From: Parvicella tangerina
Lineage (GTDB): Bacteria > Bacteroidota > Bacteroidia > Flavobacteriales_D > Parvicellaceae
Reading direction: 5' to 3'
Assembly: GCF_907165195.1 (NCBI RefSeq)
Contig: NZ_OU015584.1
Span: 3,296,978-3,360,977 of the forward strand
Length of the DNA: 64,000 nucleotides
Below, piece after piece: positions 36,601 to 46,508 of this stretch; the stretch's first letter is position 1, and each line of letters begins with the position of its first letter. A model generated the notes under the pieces. The model saw nothing but the letters and a program-made list of their open reading frames with translations. It searched no databases and was not told the DNA's origin. Position numbers and translations under genes: made by a program.

Positions 36601-37344
36601 TCAAGTGAAGTAGCGTGTGTTGGTCAAGAAACAGTCTTCACCGATTTATCATTTATTTCATCGGGAACCATCGTAGATTGGGAATGGGACTTTGAAAATG
36701 GCCTTCATATTGATAACAATCAAAACCCTGTATATACGTTCGATCTCCAAGGGTCCTACCCTGTAACCCTTACGGTTACTTCAGACTTAGGTTGTGTTGG
36801 CACTACAGATACGAACATTACTGTTTTAGCAGGTCCAACGGCAGCATTTAGTATTGATCCAAACCCAGCATTAGCTTTGGAAGAGGTTAATTTTACGGAT
36901 GAATCTACTGGAAGTGTTCAACAATGGTACTGGGACTTTGGGGATGGCGTAGGCGGAAATAATCAGAATGAAGTTTACAACTACGCTGATGGAGGTGATT
37001 ATCTCGTAACCCTAACCGTGGCAGACCAAAATGGTTGTTTTGACTCAACTTCTCTCGAGATAAATATCGCATTATTACCCGTTTTGCCAACAGCTTTTTC
37101 TCCAAATGGAGATGGAGAAAATGACGTATTTCTGATTAAGGGAGGTCCATTTACTGCAGTAGATTTTAAAGTTTATAGTAACTGGGGGGAACTTATTTTT
37201 AGCAGTCAAGACGCAGCTATTGGCTGGGATGGAACCTGGAAAGGACAAGACGCTCCTCTTGGGGTTTACACCTGGACCTTTACCGTAGAAATTGCAGGAG
37301 AACGGGTGGTCATAAAATCTGGTGATGTAACGTTAATTAGGTGA
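33628..37344 (+). CDS. second large T9SS cargo protein, interrupted by an in-frame TGA
   Basis: A 1238-codon frame with one stop at 36166-36168. Before it lie the signal peptide (1-24, ending NVKAQ), an IgGFc-binding-like domain and five repeat modules; after it, the rest of a module, three PKD-like domains (WDFGDMTSS, WDFENGL, WDFGDGVGG) and the type B C-terminal domain (SPNGDGENDVF...GWDGTWKG). Alignment to the other modules (GxW-T) puts a Trp where the TGA is, so a TGG-to-TGA change explains it. Without readthrough the product lacks its export signal. The layout matches the 29208 gene, and a PorP/SprF gene follows. Confidence 0.85.
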
Positions 37345-38333
37345 TGAATAGATTTCTAATCATATTAATAGCTCTTATTTCACTTGGTAAAGTGAAGGCT
37401 CAGGATTTTCACTTATCAATGTATGATGCTGCTCCTCTATTCCTAAACCCTGCCATGACAGGTGTTTTTGAAGGAGACTGGAGAGTTCACACTCATTACA
37501 GGACTCAATGGAAGACTGTTAACTTTAAACCTTACACTACTGGTGCGGTTAGTTTTGATCTTCCAGTCAAAAAATGGGGATTTGGAGCACAGATCATGAA
37601 CTACAGGGCTGGTATTGGTAACTATAATGCATTTCAAGCCTTAATAAGTGGTGCTTATACTGTACCAATTGATGCAAATAAATTTCACAACCTCTCTATG
37701 GGAACACAATTTGGTTGGACCCAGAAATCTATCGAATATCAACTTCACACCTTCGACAATCAGTATACTACAGCAAATGGAGGTGGCTTTGACCAATCTA
37801 TCAACTCGCAAGAATACTTTACAGGACAAAGTGTTGGTGTGCCCGACTTGAATGCTGGACTACTTTACTATTACAGCAAGCAGGAGAGTAAAATAAACCC
37901 CTTTTTAGGCATCAGTGCATTTAACCTGCTCACCCCTACTGAAAGTTTCTTTGCTGGTCCAAATAAGCTGCCAATACGAATTTATGTTCATGCGGGAACC
38001 AGGGTTAACATCACCGAGCATTTCTTCGTTCTTCCGAAAGTTCTGATTATGCAGCAAGAAAGCTTCAGGGAACAAACACTTGCAATAGATGCAGGTCTGT
38101 ACTTAAAAGAAGTTGAAATGTATTTGCTGGCAGGCAGTATTTTCAGAAATAAAGACGCCCTGGTTCTTTCACTTGGAGCCAGACGAAAAAACTATATAGC
38201 TAAAATAGCCTATGATTTTAACGTGTCCACACTACAGCCATCAACTTCTGGAAGAGGTGGATTTGAGGTTTCATTTACATACATGAAACAAAAGTACAAA
38301 CCAAAAGGAGCTAAAATTTGTCCAAGATTGTAA
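37341..38333 (+). CDS. PorP/SprF-family outer-membrane protein (pair 2)
   Basis: A 330-residue protein with a signal peptide (about 1-20, ending KVKAQ), then FHLSMYDAAPLFLNPAMTGV and HYRTQWKTVNFKPY, the family pattern. It overlaps the cargo stop (ATGA) and the next start (TAATG). It is more distant from the first copy than a recent duplicate would be, suggesting each serves its own cargo. Confidence 0.9.
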   Translation: MMNRFLIILIALISLGKVKAQDFHLSMYDAAPLFLNPAMTGVFEGDWRVHTHYRTQWKTVNFKPYTTGAVSFDLPVKKWGFGAQIMNYRAGIGNYNAFQALISGAYTVPIDANKFHNLSMGTQFGWTQKSIEYQLHTFDNQYTTANGGGFDQSINSQEYFTGQSVGVPDLNAGLLYYYSKQESKINPFLGISAFNLLTPTESFFAGPNKLPIRIYVHAGTRVNITEHFFVLPKVLIMQQESFREQTLAIDAGLYLKEVEMYLLAGSIFRNKDALVLSLGARRKNYIAKIAYDFNVSTLQPSTSGRGGFEVSFTYMKQKYKPKGAKICPRL

Positions 38334-40438
38334 TGAAAAAGTGGGTTTTAATCATATTGACTTTAATTTGTTCCGGTCATATTTTCGGACAGTCTAAAAG
38401 TGAATGGTTGTACAATGCAGACAAGTACTACCTTAGTGAAGACTATGCGTCCGCACTAAAATACTACAGCAAGATTTTGAATGACTCCGTGATCATGAGT
38501 TTACCTGTACTACCTTATGAATCACAGGTTACGTCTCAAAAATTGAAAAACAAAAAGATTCAAATAGATTCAACGAAATCGGTCTCCGTTTTTGAGTGGG
38601 TGCATCACCAAATTGGAATGTGTTATTATTACACGAGAGATTATAGTCATGCAGAGGCACACTTTGTTGAAACAGCTGATAGCAGTGCTTTTTTATCTGA
38701 TCGTTACTACTATGCAGTTGCGCTAATGAACAATGATAAGCACGAACTTGCACTTCCAATTTTTGAATCGATTGCAAAATCGAAGGACTACAACCTCGCA
38801 TTGAGGTATCGCTGTAAGTCGCATATAAAGGGATGCTATTACAAGATTAATGACAAGTTTGAAACAAAGGCAATCGTTGAATTAGCTGATACTTCAGTTT
38901 TTAATAAAGGTTCCGCTTCCTTTGCTCCAATGTGGTGGGGCTCTGAGGAGAAAATCATCTTTACTTCAGCGCGAGAAGGAGGAGTCATTCTAGATCCACT
39001 CAAACAAAATTCTGAATTTCTTTGTGACCTTTATTGGAGTGAAAGAATTGACTCGACAACCTGGGGTGTAGCTCATAACTTCGGGAGACCATTGAACTCA
39101 GCCAGACATGATGCTTCAGGCAGCTCAAACGGAAACAATATTATCTTTTACACACGATGGAGCGATGAAGACAACCGCAATAAGCAAATACATCTAGCCA
39201 GAGGGATTGGTCTAAAGTTCTTTGAGTCTTATAAATTAGACTCTGCTGTAAACTTACCTGGGTACAAAAGTATCAACCCACATGTTTCAAGTGATGGTAA
39301 AACACTCTTTTATTCAAGTGATAGACCTGGCGGTTTGGGGGGAATGGATATCTGGATGGTTAGAATAGATGAGTCTGGTAATCCAACGAGTCGACCAAAA
39401 AACTTGGGAGCACCTATCAACTCAAAAAATGACGAGGTTACACCATTTTTTCATGAACCTTCTTCCACCTTATTTTTTGCTTCAGACGGACATGAGTCTA
39501 TTGGTGGGCTTGATATTTTTAAGTCACATTATGATCGTGCTATTGATTATTATGCTGAACCGCAAAATCTTGGTGAGCCCATTAACTCTTCTCAAGATGA
39601 TGCATACTTGATCTTTGATGCCTTGCTGAAGAAAGGCTTTTTTGCAAGTGATCGGGAACCTTGTGAAAATGGACATTGTTATAATATCTACGAGATAACA
39701 AATGAACCCATTAAAATCATGATAGAAGGAATTGTCTTTGATGCTATGACTGATGACGTTATTCCTAATACCACCATAACCTTTAAGGATGTTAGATACA
39801 GTAAAGAGCCTTTTGAAGTAATGACAGATGAAGAGGGCTATTATTCTACAGAACTGCAACAAAACGATGAATGGTTTATGAAAGCGACCAAGCCATCATA
39901 CTTCGCAGACGCTTCCAATGTAGACACAAGGAAAATCACTGAAACAACTTGGCTAATGCAGGATTTTTACCTTACGAATATCCCTACTGGAGAAATCGAA
40001 ATCCCTGGAATCGAGTATGATTTTGATTCAGACAAATTGAGAGACACTTCAATGGCTATTCTTGACGAACTTGTTGAATTCTTAGAATTAAACGACAACC
40101 TAGTTGTTGAGTTGAATTCTCATACTGATGCTCGTGGTAATGATAAATATAACCTTGACTTATCAGACAGAAGAGCGAAATCATGTGTAGATTATTTGAT
40201 CAGTAAAGGAATTTCAAAGAGTAGACTGATTCCTAAAGGATACGGAGAATCTCAACCAGCCTATTTAAAGGATGAAAACGGAGATCCTGTAATCGGTGCC
40301 GATGGAAAGAAAATTTTTCTTACCGAAGAATATATCAATAGCATTAATGGGAATAACAAGCAAAACTCACTTCATCAGAAGAATCGAAGAACAACGTTTA
40401 AAGTAGTAGGTGAGGACTTCAAACTAGAAAGCTTGTAG
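38333..40438 (+). CDS. OmpA-family protein with PD40 repeats (PorE-like)
   Basis: A 701-residue protein from the ATG overlapping the previous stop (signal peptide MKKWVLIILTLICSGHIFGQ). It has TPR-like helices (about 20-180), WD40-like/PD40 repeats (PHVSSDGKTLFYSSDRPGG, ASDGHESIGGLDIF), a carboxypeptidase-regulatory-like fold (about 450-540) and a C-terminal OmpA domain (LNSHTDARGNDKYNLDLSDR) that binds peptidoglycan. This is the domain set of PorE-type proteins, which tie secretion components to the cell wall. It completes the cargo/PorP operon. Confidence 0.88.
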   Translation: MKKWVLIILTLICSGHIFGQSKSEWLYNADKYYLSEDYASALKYYSKILNDSVIMSLPVLPYESQVTSQKLKNKKIQIDSTKSVSVFEWVHHQIGMCYYYTRDYSHAEAHFVETADSSAFLSDRYYYAVALMNNDKHELALPIFESIAKSKDYNLALRYRCKSHIKGCYYKINDKFETKAIVELADTSVFNKGSASFAPMWWGSEEKIIFTSAREGGVILDPLKQNSEFLCDLYWSERIDSTTWGVAHNFGRPLNSARHDASGSSNGNNIIFYTRWSDEDNRNKQIHLARGIGLKFFESYKLDSAVNLPGYKSINPHVSSDGKTLFYSSDRPGGLGGMDIWMVRIDESGNPTSRPKNLGAPINSKNDEVTPFFHEPSSTLFFASDGHESIGGLDIFKSHYDRAIDYYAEPQNLGEPINSSQDDAYLIFDALLKKGFFASDREPCENGHCYNIYEITNEPIKIMIEGIVFDAMTDDVIPNTTITFKDVRYSKEPFEVMTDEEGYYSTELQQNDEWFMKATKPSYFADASNVDTRKITETTWLMQDFYLTNIPTGEIEIPGIEYDFDSDKLRDTSMAILDELVEFLELNDNLVVELNSHTDARGNDKYNLDLSDRRAKSCVDYLISKGISKSRLIPKGYGESQPAYLKDENGDPVIGADGKKIFLTEEYINSINGNNKQNSLHQKNRRTTFKVVGEDFKLESL

Positions 40439-40552
40439 AACACCTAAAACCAGATCGTTGCTCGAAGCGGACTGGATTGGGTTTTGCAAAACATGAAAGC
40501 CTAGATTACTAGATGATTCTTGGTTATCCCGATTTTGAGCGCCTAGAGTACT

Positions 40553-41782
40553 TTATTGCATCTCATTCAGCTTTCTAAATGGAACTTCTATAATCAATGT
40601 AGTTCCTATGGTCTTCCCTGAATCAACCGTGAATTTTCCATCCATCCATTCCACCCTGGCAGCTATATTCTGTAAGCCCCTTCCTTCTCTTTTCAGAAGG
40701 TTATAGGCAAATCCTTTTCCGTCATCTTCAATAATGATCATTAATCGTTGTTCCACCTCAATCAATTGCAAACATACTTCATTAGCTTCAGCGTGTTTCA
40801 GCACATTGTTGAGTGCCTCCTGAACAATTCTATAAATGTTATATTGTAGGTCCTTTCCTATTTGATTACTTACAAAACCATGCGTGTGAAACGCTAAATC
40901 AAAACTGCTGAAACCATTAATGCGGTCAACTAATTCTTCGAGGGCTGGCAACAACCCATAGCTCTCTAATGTATTGGGCATTAAATGAAAGGCAACATTA
41001 CGCATCTCCTCAACAGACTGGTCGATTAAATTGATGCTATTTTGAATCGTTTCGTCATGCCGACCTGACAGTTGTTCAAGATTAACTTTTGCCGCTGAAA
41101 GAAGCTGTCCGATGCTATCATGTAGATCACGCGCAATTCGGTTTCTTTCCAACTCCTGGGAGCGAATAATTGCTTCCGTTTGTCCCTTCCGTTGACTTAT
41201 CAAGTTCTTAACTGCAATGTAATTCTGATCAGTTAAATACACCATTTCAAAGATTAACCATAGCCATGCCATAGCCGTTATTCCATGATAAATGAACGAT
41301 TCTGATCTAATGCTTAGCTGAATAATAGGTTGAAAAGGTATAAAGTCTATCATCAAGAATCCAGCACTTGAAATTAGTGAGCCCACAAACATCCACCAAC
41401 CGTCTCTTTTACTATATATTAAAAAAGGCACACAGAAAAACGGTATTAACATCATGTGTAAGCCAGCCCCTTTTCCGTACCAAATCGAATAATGAATTAC
41501 GGCTGCATTCAATAACAGTACCATAACAAAACGGGCCAACTTAAATCTATAACGTTTATTTAGCTCAATAACAGACCAAAATGACAGTATATAAAAAATC
41601 AATACGACACCTGAGAGTTTTGTAGCAAAATAAAAAAAGATCGCTGCGAAGGGTGTACCCGTAGTAAAAACAGTAAGTGCGATGAGATTTGATAACCGTA
41701 CACGCTTTATTTCCTCAGGATTTGTTAATCCTAAAGTTCCTGAATTGATAAGTCGTTGATTCCATGATTGGCTCGATGACAT
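40553..41782 (-). CDS. NarL-type sensor histidine kinase
   Basis: A 409-residue kinase with about six membrane segments (residues 25-195), a HisKA_3 dimerisation helix with the phospho-acceptor in RNRIARDLHDSIGQLL, and a HATPase domain (IYRIVQEALNNVLKHAEA, IIEDDGKGF, GRGLQNIAARVEWMDG). There is no large periplasmic sensor, so the membrane region itself may sense. It is divergent from the response regulator 59 bases away, clearly its partner. Confidence 0.9.
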   Translation of the reverse strand: MSSSQSWNQRLINSGTLGLTNPEEIKRVRLSNLIALTVFTTGTPFAAIFFYFATKLSGVVLIFYILSFWSVIELNKRYRFKLARFVMVLLLNAAVIHYSIWYGKGAGLHMMLIPFFCVPFLIYSKRDGWWMFVGSLISSAGFLMIDFIPFQPIIQLSIRSESFIYHGITAMAWLWLIFEMVYLTDQNYIAVKNLISQRKGQTEAIIRSQELERNRIARDLHDSIGQLLSAAKVNLEQLSGRHDETIQNSINLIDQSVEEMRNVAFHLMPNTLESYGLLPALEELVDRINGFSSFDLAFHTHGFVSNQIGKDLQYNIYRIVQEALNNVLKHAEANEVCLQLIEVEQRLMIIIEDDGKGFAYNLLKREGRGLQNIAARVEWMDGKFTVDSGKTIGTTLIIEVPFRKLNEMQ

Positions 41783-41841
41783 AGGAGCAGTTTAGTATTC
41801 GAATGTAATCAATTATCTTTAGAGTACTAAACTCCAGACAC

Positions 41842-42483
41842 ATGGCTAGAATTTTACTCGTTGACGACCACATCATTTTTCGTGATGGACTCAAATCTCT
41901 CATTAATAATCTAGACGGGTATGAGGTTGTGGCAGAAGCAGGTGATGGTCAAGAAGCGCTTAAAATCCTCAATGCGCTGAATATAGATCTGGTGATTACT
42001 GATCTGCACATGCCAGTTATGAATGGTATTGAACTAACTCAGAGAATAAAAACGGATTACCCCACCATTAAAGTGACTTTGCTGACTATGGATGCCGATC
42101 GTTCGTACATTGATACGATCAATGAATTAGGAGCGAACGGGTATATTACGAAAGCGACAGGAATTGAAGATCTCAAAGATTCTTTAGAAAACATTCTAAA
42201 TGGAGGCGATAATTTTCAGGTAGTACTTAGTAGCCGTGAGCAATTTACTGCTAAAGCAAAGGATAGAAGAGTTCAGAAACTCGATTGCCTCACCAAAAGG
42301 GAAAAAGAGACGTTATCTTTAATCGCGGAGGGACTGACTGACAAAGAGATCGCCAAGAAGCTTTTTTTAAGTCCTTATACGGTGATTACGCATAGAAAAA
42401 GTTTATTGAGCAAACTAGGGATGAGCAATAAAGTAGAGCTAACCAGATTTGCCTTAGAAACTGGGATTACAAACCTAAAGTAA
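41842..42483 (+). CDS. LuxR/NarL-type response regulator
   Basis: A 213-residue protein: receiver domain (about 1-120) with DDH (8-10), phospho-acceptor Asp54 and Lys104-region TKAT, followed by a LuxR-type helix-turn-helix (LTKREKETLSLIAEGLTDKE, then IAKKLFLSPYTVITHRKSLL). It should be phosphorylated by the divergent kinase. Target genes unknown. Confidence 0.93.
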   Translation: MARILLVDDHIIFRDGLKSLINNLDGYEVVAEAGDGQEALKILNALNIDLVITDLHMPVMNGIELTQRIKTDYPTIKVTLLTMDADRSYIDTINELGANGYITKATGIEDLKDSLENILNGGDNFQVVLSSREQFTAKAKDRRVQKLDCLTKREKETLSLIAEGLTDKEIAKKLFLSPYTVITHRKSLLSKLGMSNKVELTRFALETGITNLK

Positions 42484-42581
42484 ATGAATAGTCCTTCGAT
42501 GCAACTTTCTTATGAATATCCCCCCAATGGGTGATTCTTTATCAGTGCGATGGTTCTAATTTTGGTTTCAAACCATAAGCA

Positions 42582-42788
42582 ATGAAATATTTAATAACGC
42601 TAATCTGCTCAGTCTTTCTGTTCACCATTTCATCTTGCCGAAAAGACTGGGGTTGTACATGTACAAATAACAAAACACAAGAGCAGGACACCTATATTCT
42701 AACAAAAAAATCAAAGGCTGTTGCAGAGGATTTATGCGAAAGCTACGAGTATGAATATTCAGATGGCACTTGTTCTCTTGACAACTAA
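42582..42788 (+). CDS. small Cys-rich lipoprotein
   Basis: A 68-residue product with a lipoprotein signal (FLFTISSC, Cys about 19) and four further Cys in the mature part (CTCTNN, DLCESY, GTCSLD). A 'CxCT-TE' type small secreted protein; the Cys suggest disulfides. Not assignable to a pathway. It is followed by a strong terminator. Confidence 0.65.
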   Translation: MKYLITLICSVFLFTISSCRKDWGCTCTNNKTQEQDTYILTKKSKAVAEDLCESYEYEYSDGTCSLDN

Positions 42789-42834
42789 TTGAAGTATTGC
42801 CTTTGACTACCCCATGGTCAATTTTGTAGGTAGA

Positions 42835-42868
42835 AGTGAATCCAGTTAGCTGGATTCACTTTTTTTTA
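42835..42868. terminator. strong intrinsic terminator
   Basis: Perfect 11-base-pair stem AGTGAATCCAG / CTGGATTCACT with loop TTAG and a T-run, between the small lipoprotein gene and the end of the convergent kinase gene. Confidence 0.85.
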
Positions 42869-44116
42869 CTGTTCTTCATCAAACCGTTCATTAAGGTTAC
42901 GTAGCTTAAACCGGTAGCGCGTTCCTTCAATACCCTTTGACAGTTCTACCTCACCGTCCAATTGCTCCGTCATCGCTGTTATCAACTCCTGACCAAATGA
43001 TGTGGAGACACTTTCCTTCCATTTCCCATTGTCAGAATAGTTCAACTCAAAATAACCTCCTGAGAGCTCAAATAACAGGATGGATATTCTAGGCTCCGAA
43101 GTTGTTAAGAAAGCATGCTTGAGCGAGTTGGTGATTAACTCATTAAACAAGAGTGCCAAGGGGACAATGGTTCGTGAGCCTATTTGCTCTATACTAGATT
43201 CTATCTTAAAAGCCACTTTCGTTTCAATTCCATAGGTACTGAGTAAATCATCAGCCAGTGACCTGATATAGTTCTCCAGATCAAAGTTTTCAAGCATCTC
43301 TTTCTGGTACATCTTTTCATGGATCAAAGCCATTGCTTTCACTCTTGATATCGCTTCATTGAACTTACTCGTATTTTCTTCATCTTCAATCTCATACGAT
43401 TGCAGCCTCAACAAACTGGTAATCACCTGAAGGTTGTTCTTTACACGATGGTGAATCTCCTTTAACATTAATTCCTTTTCTTCATTTTGCCTTGAGATCA
43501 GCTTGTTTTGATTGTTCAGCCTATTGTTGGTTAGCTTAAACTTTCTCTCCGTATGATAATTGGTTGTTACAAACATGTGTAAAAAATAAGCTAAAAATGC
43601 CCCCGCAAACACAAACTCCAGAACAAAAAAGTGGACATCCATATCATCGTATGAGGGAAGTGCAGCCAGGTTAGATTGGAACTTCGTGTAGAAAAAAGTA
43701 CTTATCACTAAAAACTGTGCAATCAGAATCAACAAGCCCCAAGTTCTACCCAACGTGAAATACGTGAATATGATATTCAGCATCACCCACATGGGAGTAG
43801 TATATTGAATAACTCCACTATGAGCCAGAAAGGTATAGCTTGTGATACTAAAACTTCCTACCGCAATGATCTTACTAATGAGCTCATATCTTCTGGTGTA
43901 CCATAACACTAAAATCGATCCCACCGTCATTATAAAAGCTGCGAGATAAGGTGTGGGCTCGTAATTCTGACTAGAAAAGTTAACAGCGGTAAGAATTAGA
44001 ATAAAGCCAGCAAAAGCGATCGAAATAAACCAAACCAGATTAAATCTCGCTTGATCGTAATAGTCAGTATAATTCGTCTGTGGCGGGGAGAGGAAACGCA
44101 TGGATATAGAACTCAA
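42866..44116 (-). CDS. HisKA_2-type sensor histidine kinase
   Basis: A 416-residue kinase with about six membrane segments in the first 180 residues, a coiled coil, the HisKA_2 motif (LMLKEIHHRVKNNLQVITSL, phospho-acceptor in EIHHRVKNN) and a HATPase domain (PLALLFNELITNSLKHAFL, NYSDNGKW). No partner regulator is adjacent, so it is an orphan. The stop lies inside the T-run of the terminator at 42835. Confidence 0.88.
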   Translation of the reverse strand: MSSISMRFLSPPQTNYTDYYDQARFNLVWFISIAFAGFILILTAVNFSSQNYEPTPYLAAFIMTVGSILVLWYTRRYELISKIIAVGSFSITSYTFLAHSGVIQYTTPMWVMLNIIFTYFTLGRTWGLLILIAQFLVISTFFYTKFQSNLAALPSYDDMDVHFFVLEFVFAGAFLAYFLHMFVTTNYHTERKFKLTNNRLNNQNKLISRQNEEKELMLKEIHHRVKNNLQVITSLLRLQSYEIEDEENTSKFNEAISRVKAMALIHEKMYQKEMLENFDLENYIRSLADDLLSTYGIETKVAFKIESSIEQIGSRTIVPLALLFNELITNSLKHAFLTTSEPRISILLFELSGGYFELNYSDNGKWKESVSTSFGQELITAMTEQLDGEVELSKGIEGTRYRFKLRNLNERFDEEQ

Positions 44117-44194
44117 TATCTTTGAGCTAAAGGTCTCTTTTTTTACTCTCCCTGCAATGAAATGTTGAAAACAATTCGATTACCCATTGCGCTA

Positions 44195-44602
44195 CTAGGC
44201 CTCCAGAATCGACTTAATATCTGGCTTAAAGTACTGATCGGACTTCAGCACCTTGCCATCCTCTCGGAAGATTGGCTTACCGTCTTTATCTAACTTAGAC
44301 ATATTACTACGCTGAATCTCTTCGAACACCTCTTCAATCTTGTGTTGTAATCCGTGCTTAAGTAAAGTTCCACAGAGGATATAAAGCATATCTCCACAGG
44401 CATCAGCTATCTCAGTCAAGTCTCCATTCTCTGCCGCTTCAAGATACTCCTCATTCTCTTCTCTCATCAATTTGTACCTTAACATATAGGTATCTGAACC
44501 AACATCTGCTTTGGGAGACTCTTCATTGCCAATCTGGAACGCTTCATGAAAATCCGCTACTGCATTAATACAGTCTTGCAAGTATAACTTTCCTTTACTC
44601 AT
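44195..44602 (-). CDS. MazG-like nucleotide pyrophosphohydrolase
   Basis: A 135-residue protein from the Met at 44602 (MSKGKLYLQDCINAVADFHE); the longer start at 44644 would add an unrelated leader. The catalytic pattern is Glu48/Glu49/Glu52 (REENEEYLEAA) and Glu64-x-x-Asp67 (TEIADACGDMLY), as in phosphoribosyl-ATP pyrophosphohydrolase/MazG-type enzymes that remove pyrophosphate from NTPs using Mg2+. It is probably a house-cleaning enzyme. Confidence 0.8.
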   Translation of the reverse strand: MSKGKLYLQDCINAVADFHEAFQIGNEESPKADVGSDTYMLRYKLMREENEEYLEAAENGDLTEIADACGDMLYILCGTLLKHGLQHKIEEVFEEIQRSNMSKLDKDGKPIFREDGKVLKSDQYFKPDIKSILEA

Positions 44603-44662
44603 ATCATCGAAAATAAAAAAGGTCAACCTTTCGATTGACCTCATTATTAAAAAAAATCTTAA

Positions 44663-45127
44663 TTATTCATCCATTACAGAATACTGTACTGTAAGTGCAT
44701 CCACTGCTGGATCTCTCAATTCTTCCTGAACATCTCTGATCAACCCCATCGGTGCATTCTTGTCCACCTGAAAATAGTTTACCAGATCGTACCAATCTTC
44801 TGCATATTCATCTTTACCTCTAAGGTCAAGCAGATACGGTCCAATTTGAGAAACATCATCCAATAGTTGATCATCTAATTGAACTCTGTAAGTGGATCCA
44901 AGTGCAGGATTTTTCGGTTTACCAATCCAATACAAGATTGATTTATCGTTCTTATCCAACACCTCTGTAGTAAAAGCGCTCGGAACTTTCACTTCAACAA
45001 GTGCTTCCGTAGACTTAAATTTTGCCGTTACCATAAAAAAGAACAAAAGCATGAATACAATATCAGGCAGCGATGCTGTAGATATCGCTGGTTCCGCTCT
45101 TTTCTTTCCTTTTGAAAACTTAGACAT
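44663..45127 (-). CDS. exbD: ExbD/TolR-family protein (second)
   Basis: A 154-residue protein with one N-terminal membrane helix (PDIVFMLLFFFMVTAKF) carrying the conserved Asp of proton-driven energisers, and a periplasmic domain (about 45-150). With the ExbB-type channel upstream it harvests the proton gradient to power TonB-like uptake or another envelope machine. It is 16 bases after the first ExbD gene. Confidence 0.9.
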   Translation of the reverse strand: MSKFSKGKKRAEPAISTASLPDIVFMLLFFFMVTAKFKSTEALVEVKVPSAFTTEVLDKNDKSILYWIGKPKNPALGSTYRVQLDDQLLDDVSQIGPYLLDLRGKDEYAEDWYDLVNYFQVDKNAPMGLIRDVQEELRDPAVDALTVQYSVMDE

Positions 45128-45143
45128 ATTCTTTCAAATGTTT

Positions 45144-45857
45144 TTATTCGTCAGAGGCAATTCCTTTTGCCTTAAATATTCTTTTTGGGTAAACCAATTG
45201 ACAAGCTTCAATCATATCCTTCTCTTCTGGAATATCCTTGTCTAACTCCGTGTAAGGCTTGTTGAAATACTTTTGACTCAACTCATTTCTCAAATCAGTA
45301 AGCCCAGTTAGAATACCATCCAAAACGCCTATATAGGTCTCATATTTTGTGGAGTTATCCAAGGTAATAGCTATCACCGCCTTGTCAGAAATCTCATTAT
45401 AAGAGCCTCCCAAAAGATCTGCAGCCATCAACTTCTTCTCAAAGATTTTAATTGAATCTTCGTACTTCTCTCCCAGCTCTGGGTCAGATAAATACGGTTT
45501 GTAACTTTCAATCTTTGATTTACAAAAAGTTGAAGTCACTTTTTTTACCTCAGGCCATTTCTTTTTATCCTCAGATGCAGGGTGAATATAGAAATCCTTC
45601 ACATAATCAGCAATCTCAGCAGGATCATCGATATCGTGTTCACCTTCTATCAAAATTCTGTCGTTCTTGTTAGCAAGAATTTCTAGAATGTTATACGGAT
45701 AAAACTTCACAGGAGGCTCCTCCGTCTTACGAGGCAGCTTCTCCTCTACCTGCGTCTCCTTACTAAAGGTTGTCGTCACAAGGAAGAACACCAGTAGCAA
45801 GAAGGCGATATCCGCCATCGAACTTGCATTTATTTCTTCTAACTCTCTCTTAGCCAT
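45144..45857 (-). CDS. exbD: ExbD/TolR-family protein (first)
   Basis: A 237-residue ExbD-type protein: membrane helix with the conserved Asp (SSMADIAFLLLVFFLVTT), then a periplasmic part longer than usual, with an inserted helical region (about 75-165). Two ExbD genes with one ExbB-type gene is a common arrangement in Bacteroidota. It follows the membrane protein gene by ten bases. Confidence 0.9.
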   Translation of the reverse strand: MAKRELEEINASSMADIAFLLLVFFLVTTTFSKETQVEEKLPRKTEEPPVKFYPYNILEILANKNDRILIEGEHDIDDPAEIADYVKDFYIHPASEDKKKWPEVKKVTSTFCKSKIESYKPYLSDPELGEKYEDSIKIFEKKLMAADLLGGSYNEISDKAVIAITLDNSTKYETYIGVLDGILTGLTDLRNELSQKYFNKPYTELDKDIPEEKDMIEACQLVYPKRIFKAKGIASDE

Positions 45858-45867
45858 CCTGGACAGT

Positions 45868-46476
45868 TTATGATTTCACAACCTTGTAGACTGCACTTCC
45901 AATCCACGCAGCAACTGCGATGAAGATTAACACGATTGCACTTGTGATTGCTCCTCCAGCTAACTTCATTCCTTCTGCATCATAAATAGGCTCCTTACCT
46001 TCAGCCAAAAGATCATTATTTTTAGCTACAAGCGTATCAGGAAGCACATCTGTTGAAGTCTGCCAAATAATGAAGATTAGTATTCCTAATCCAACCACAC
46101 CAGCCAATCCCTTGATGTACTTCTTAGGTTCACCGATAAGGCCGATAATCAATGCAACTGCAATTAAAACAACAGCAAGGATCAAAACGACTCTAGTAAA
46201 GATGATGGCAGTAAAAACATGACCATCTTGCTCTTCCATCATATCGTTCTTGATCTTCGTACCTGTTTCGGTGATAAAGTCATCTAATTTCTGCTGGTCG
46301 TACTCCTTATTCTTCCCTTCCTTGATCGCAACCTCTTTGCCCAGCGCATAGATATCCTTATCTGTATACCCTTTAGGGTTACCGTAGCTCATAATGATCC
46401 CTGATAAAATCACACCACCAACGATGATCAGAATCATTACGACCTTAGCCCCTATATTTATCACTTTATCATTCAT
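45868..46476 (-). CDS. membrane protein of the ExbB/ExbD cluster
   Basis: A 202-residue protein with about four hydrophobic segments: VVMILIIVGGVILSGIIM, VVLILAVVLIAVALIIGLI, GVVGLGILIFIIW and AIVLIFIAVAAWIGSA, with a charged loop (ALGKEVAIKEGKNKEYDQQK). It lies between the ExbB-type and ExbD genes in a single operon. I know no named role, but such proteins recur in this cluster and it may belong to the complex. Confidence 0.75.
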   Translation of the reverse strand: MNDKVINIGAKVVMILIIVGGVILSGIIMSYGNPKGYTDKDIYALGKEVAIKEGKNKEYDQQKLDDFITETGTKIKNDMMEEQDGHVFTAIIFTRVVLILAVVLIAVALIIGLIGEPKKYIKGLAGVVGLGILIFIIWQTSTDVLPDTLVAKNNDLLAEGKEPIYDAEGMKLAGGAITSAIVLIFIAVAAWIGSAVYKVVKS

Positions 46477-46508
46477 AAGCTGAATGTTTAAATTCGATTA
46501 ACTAACTA

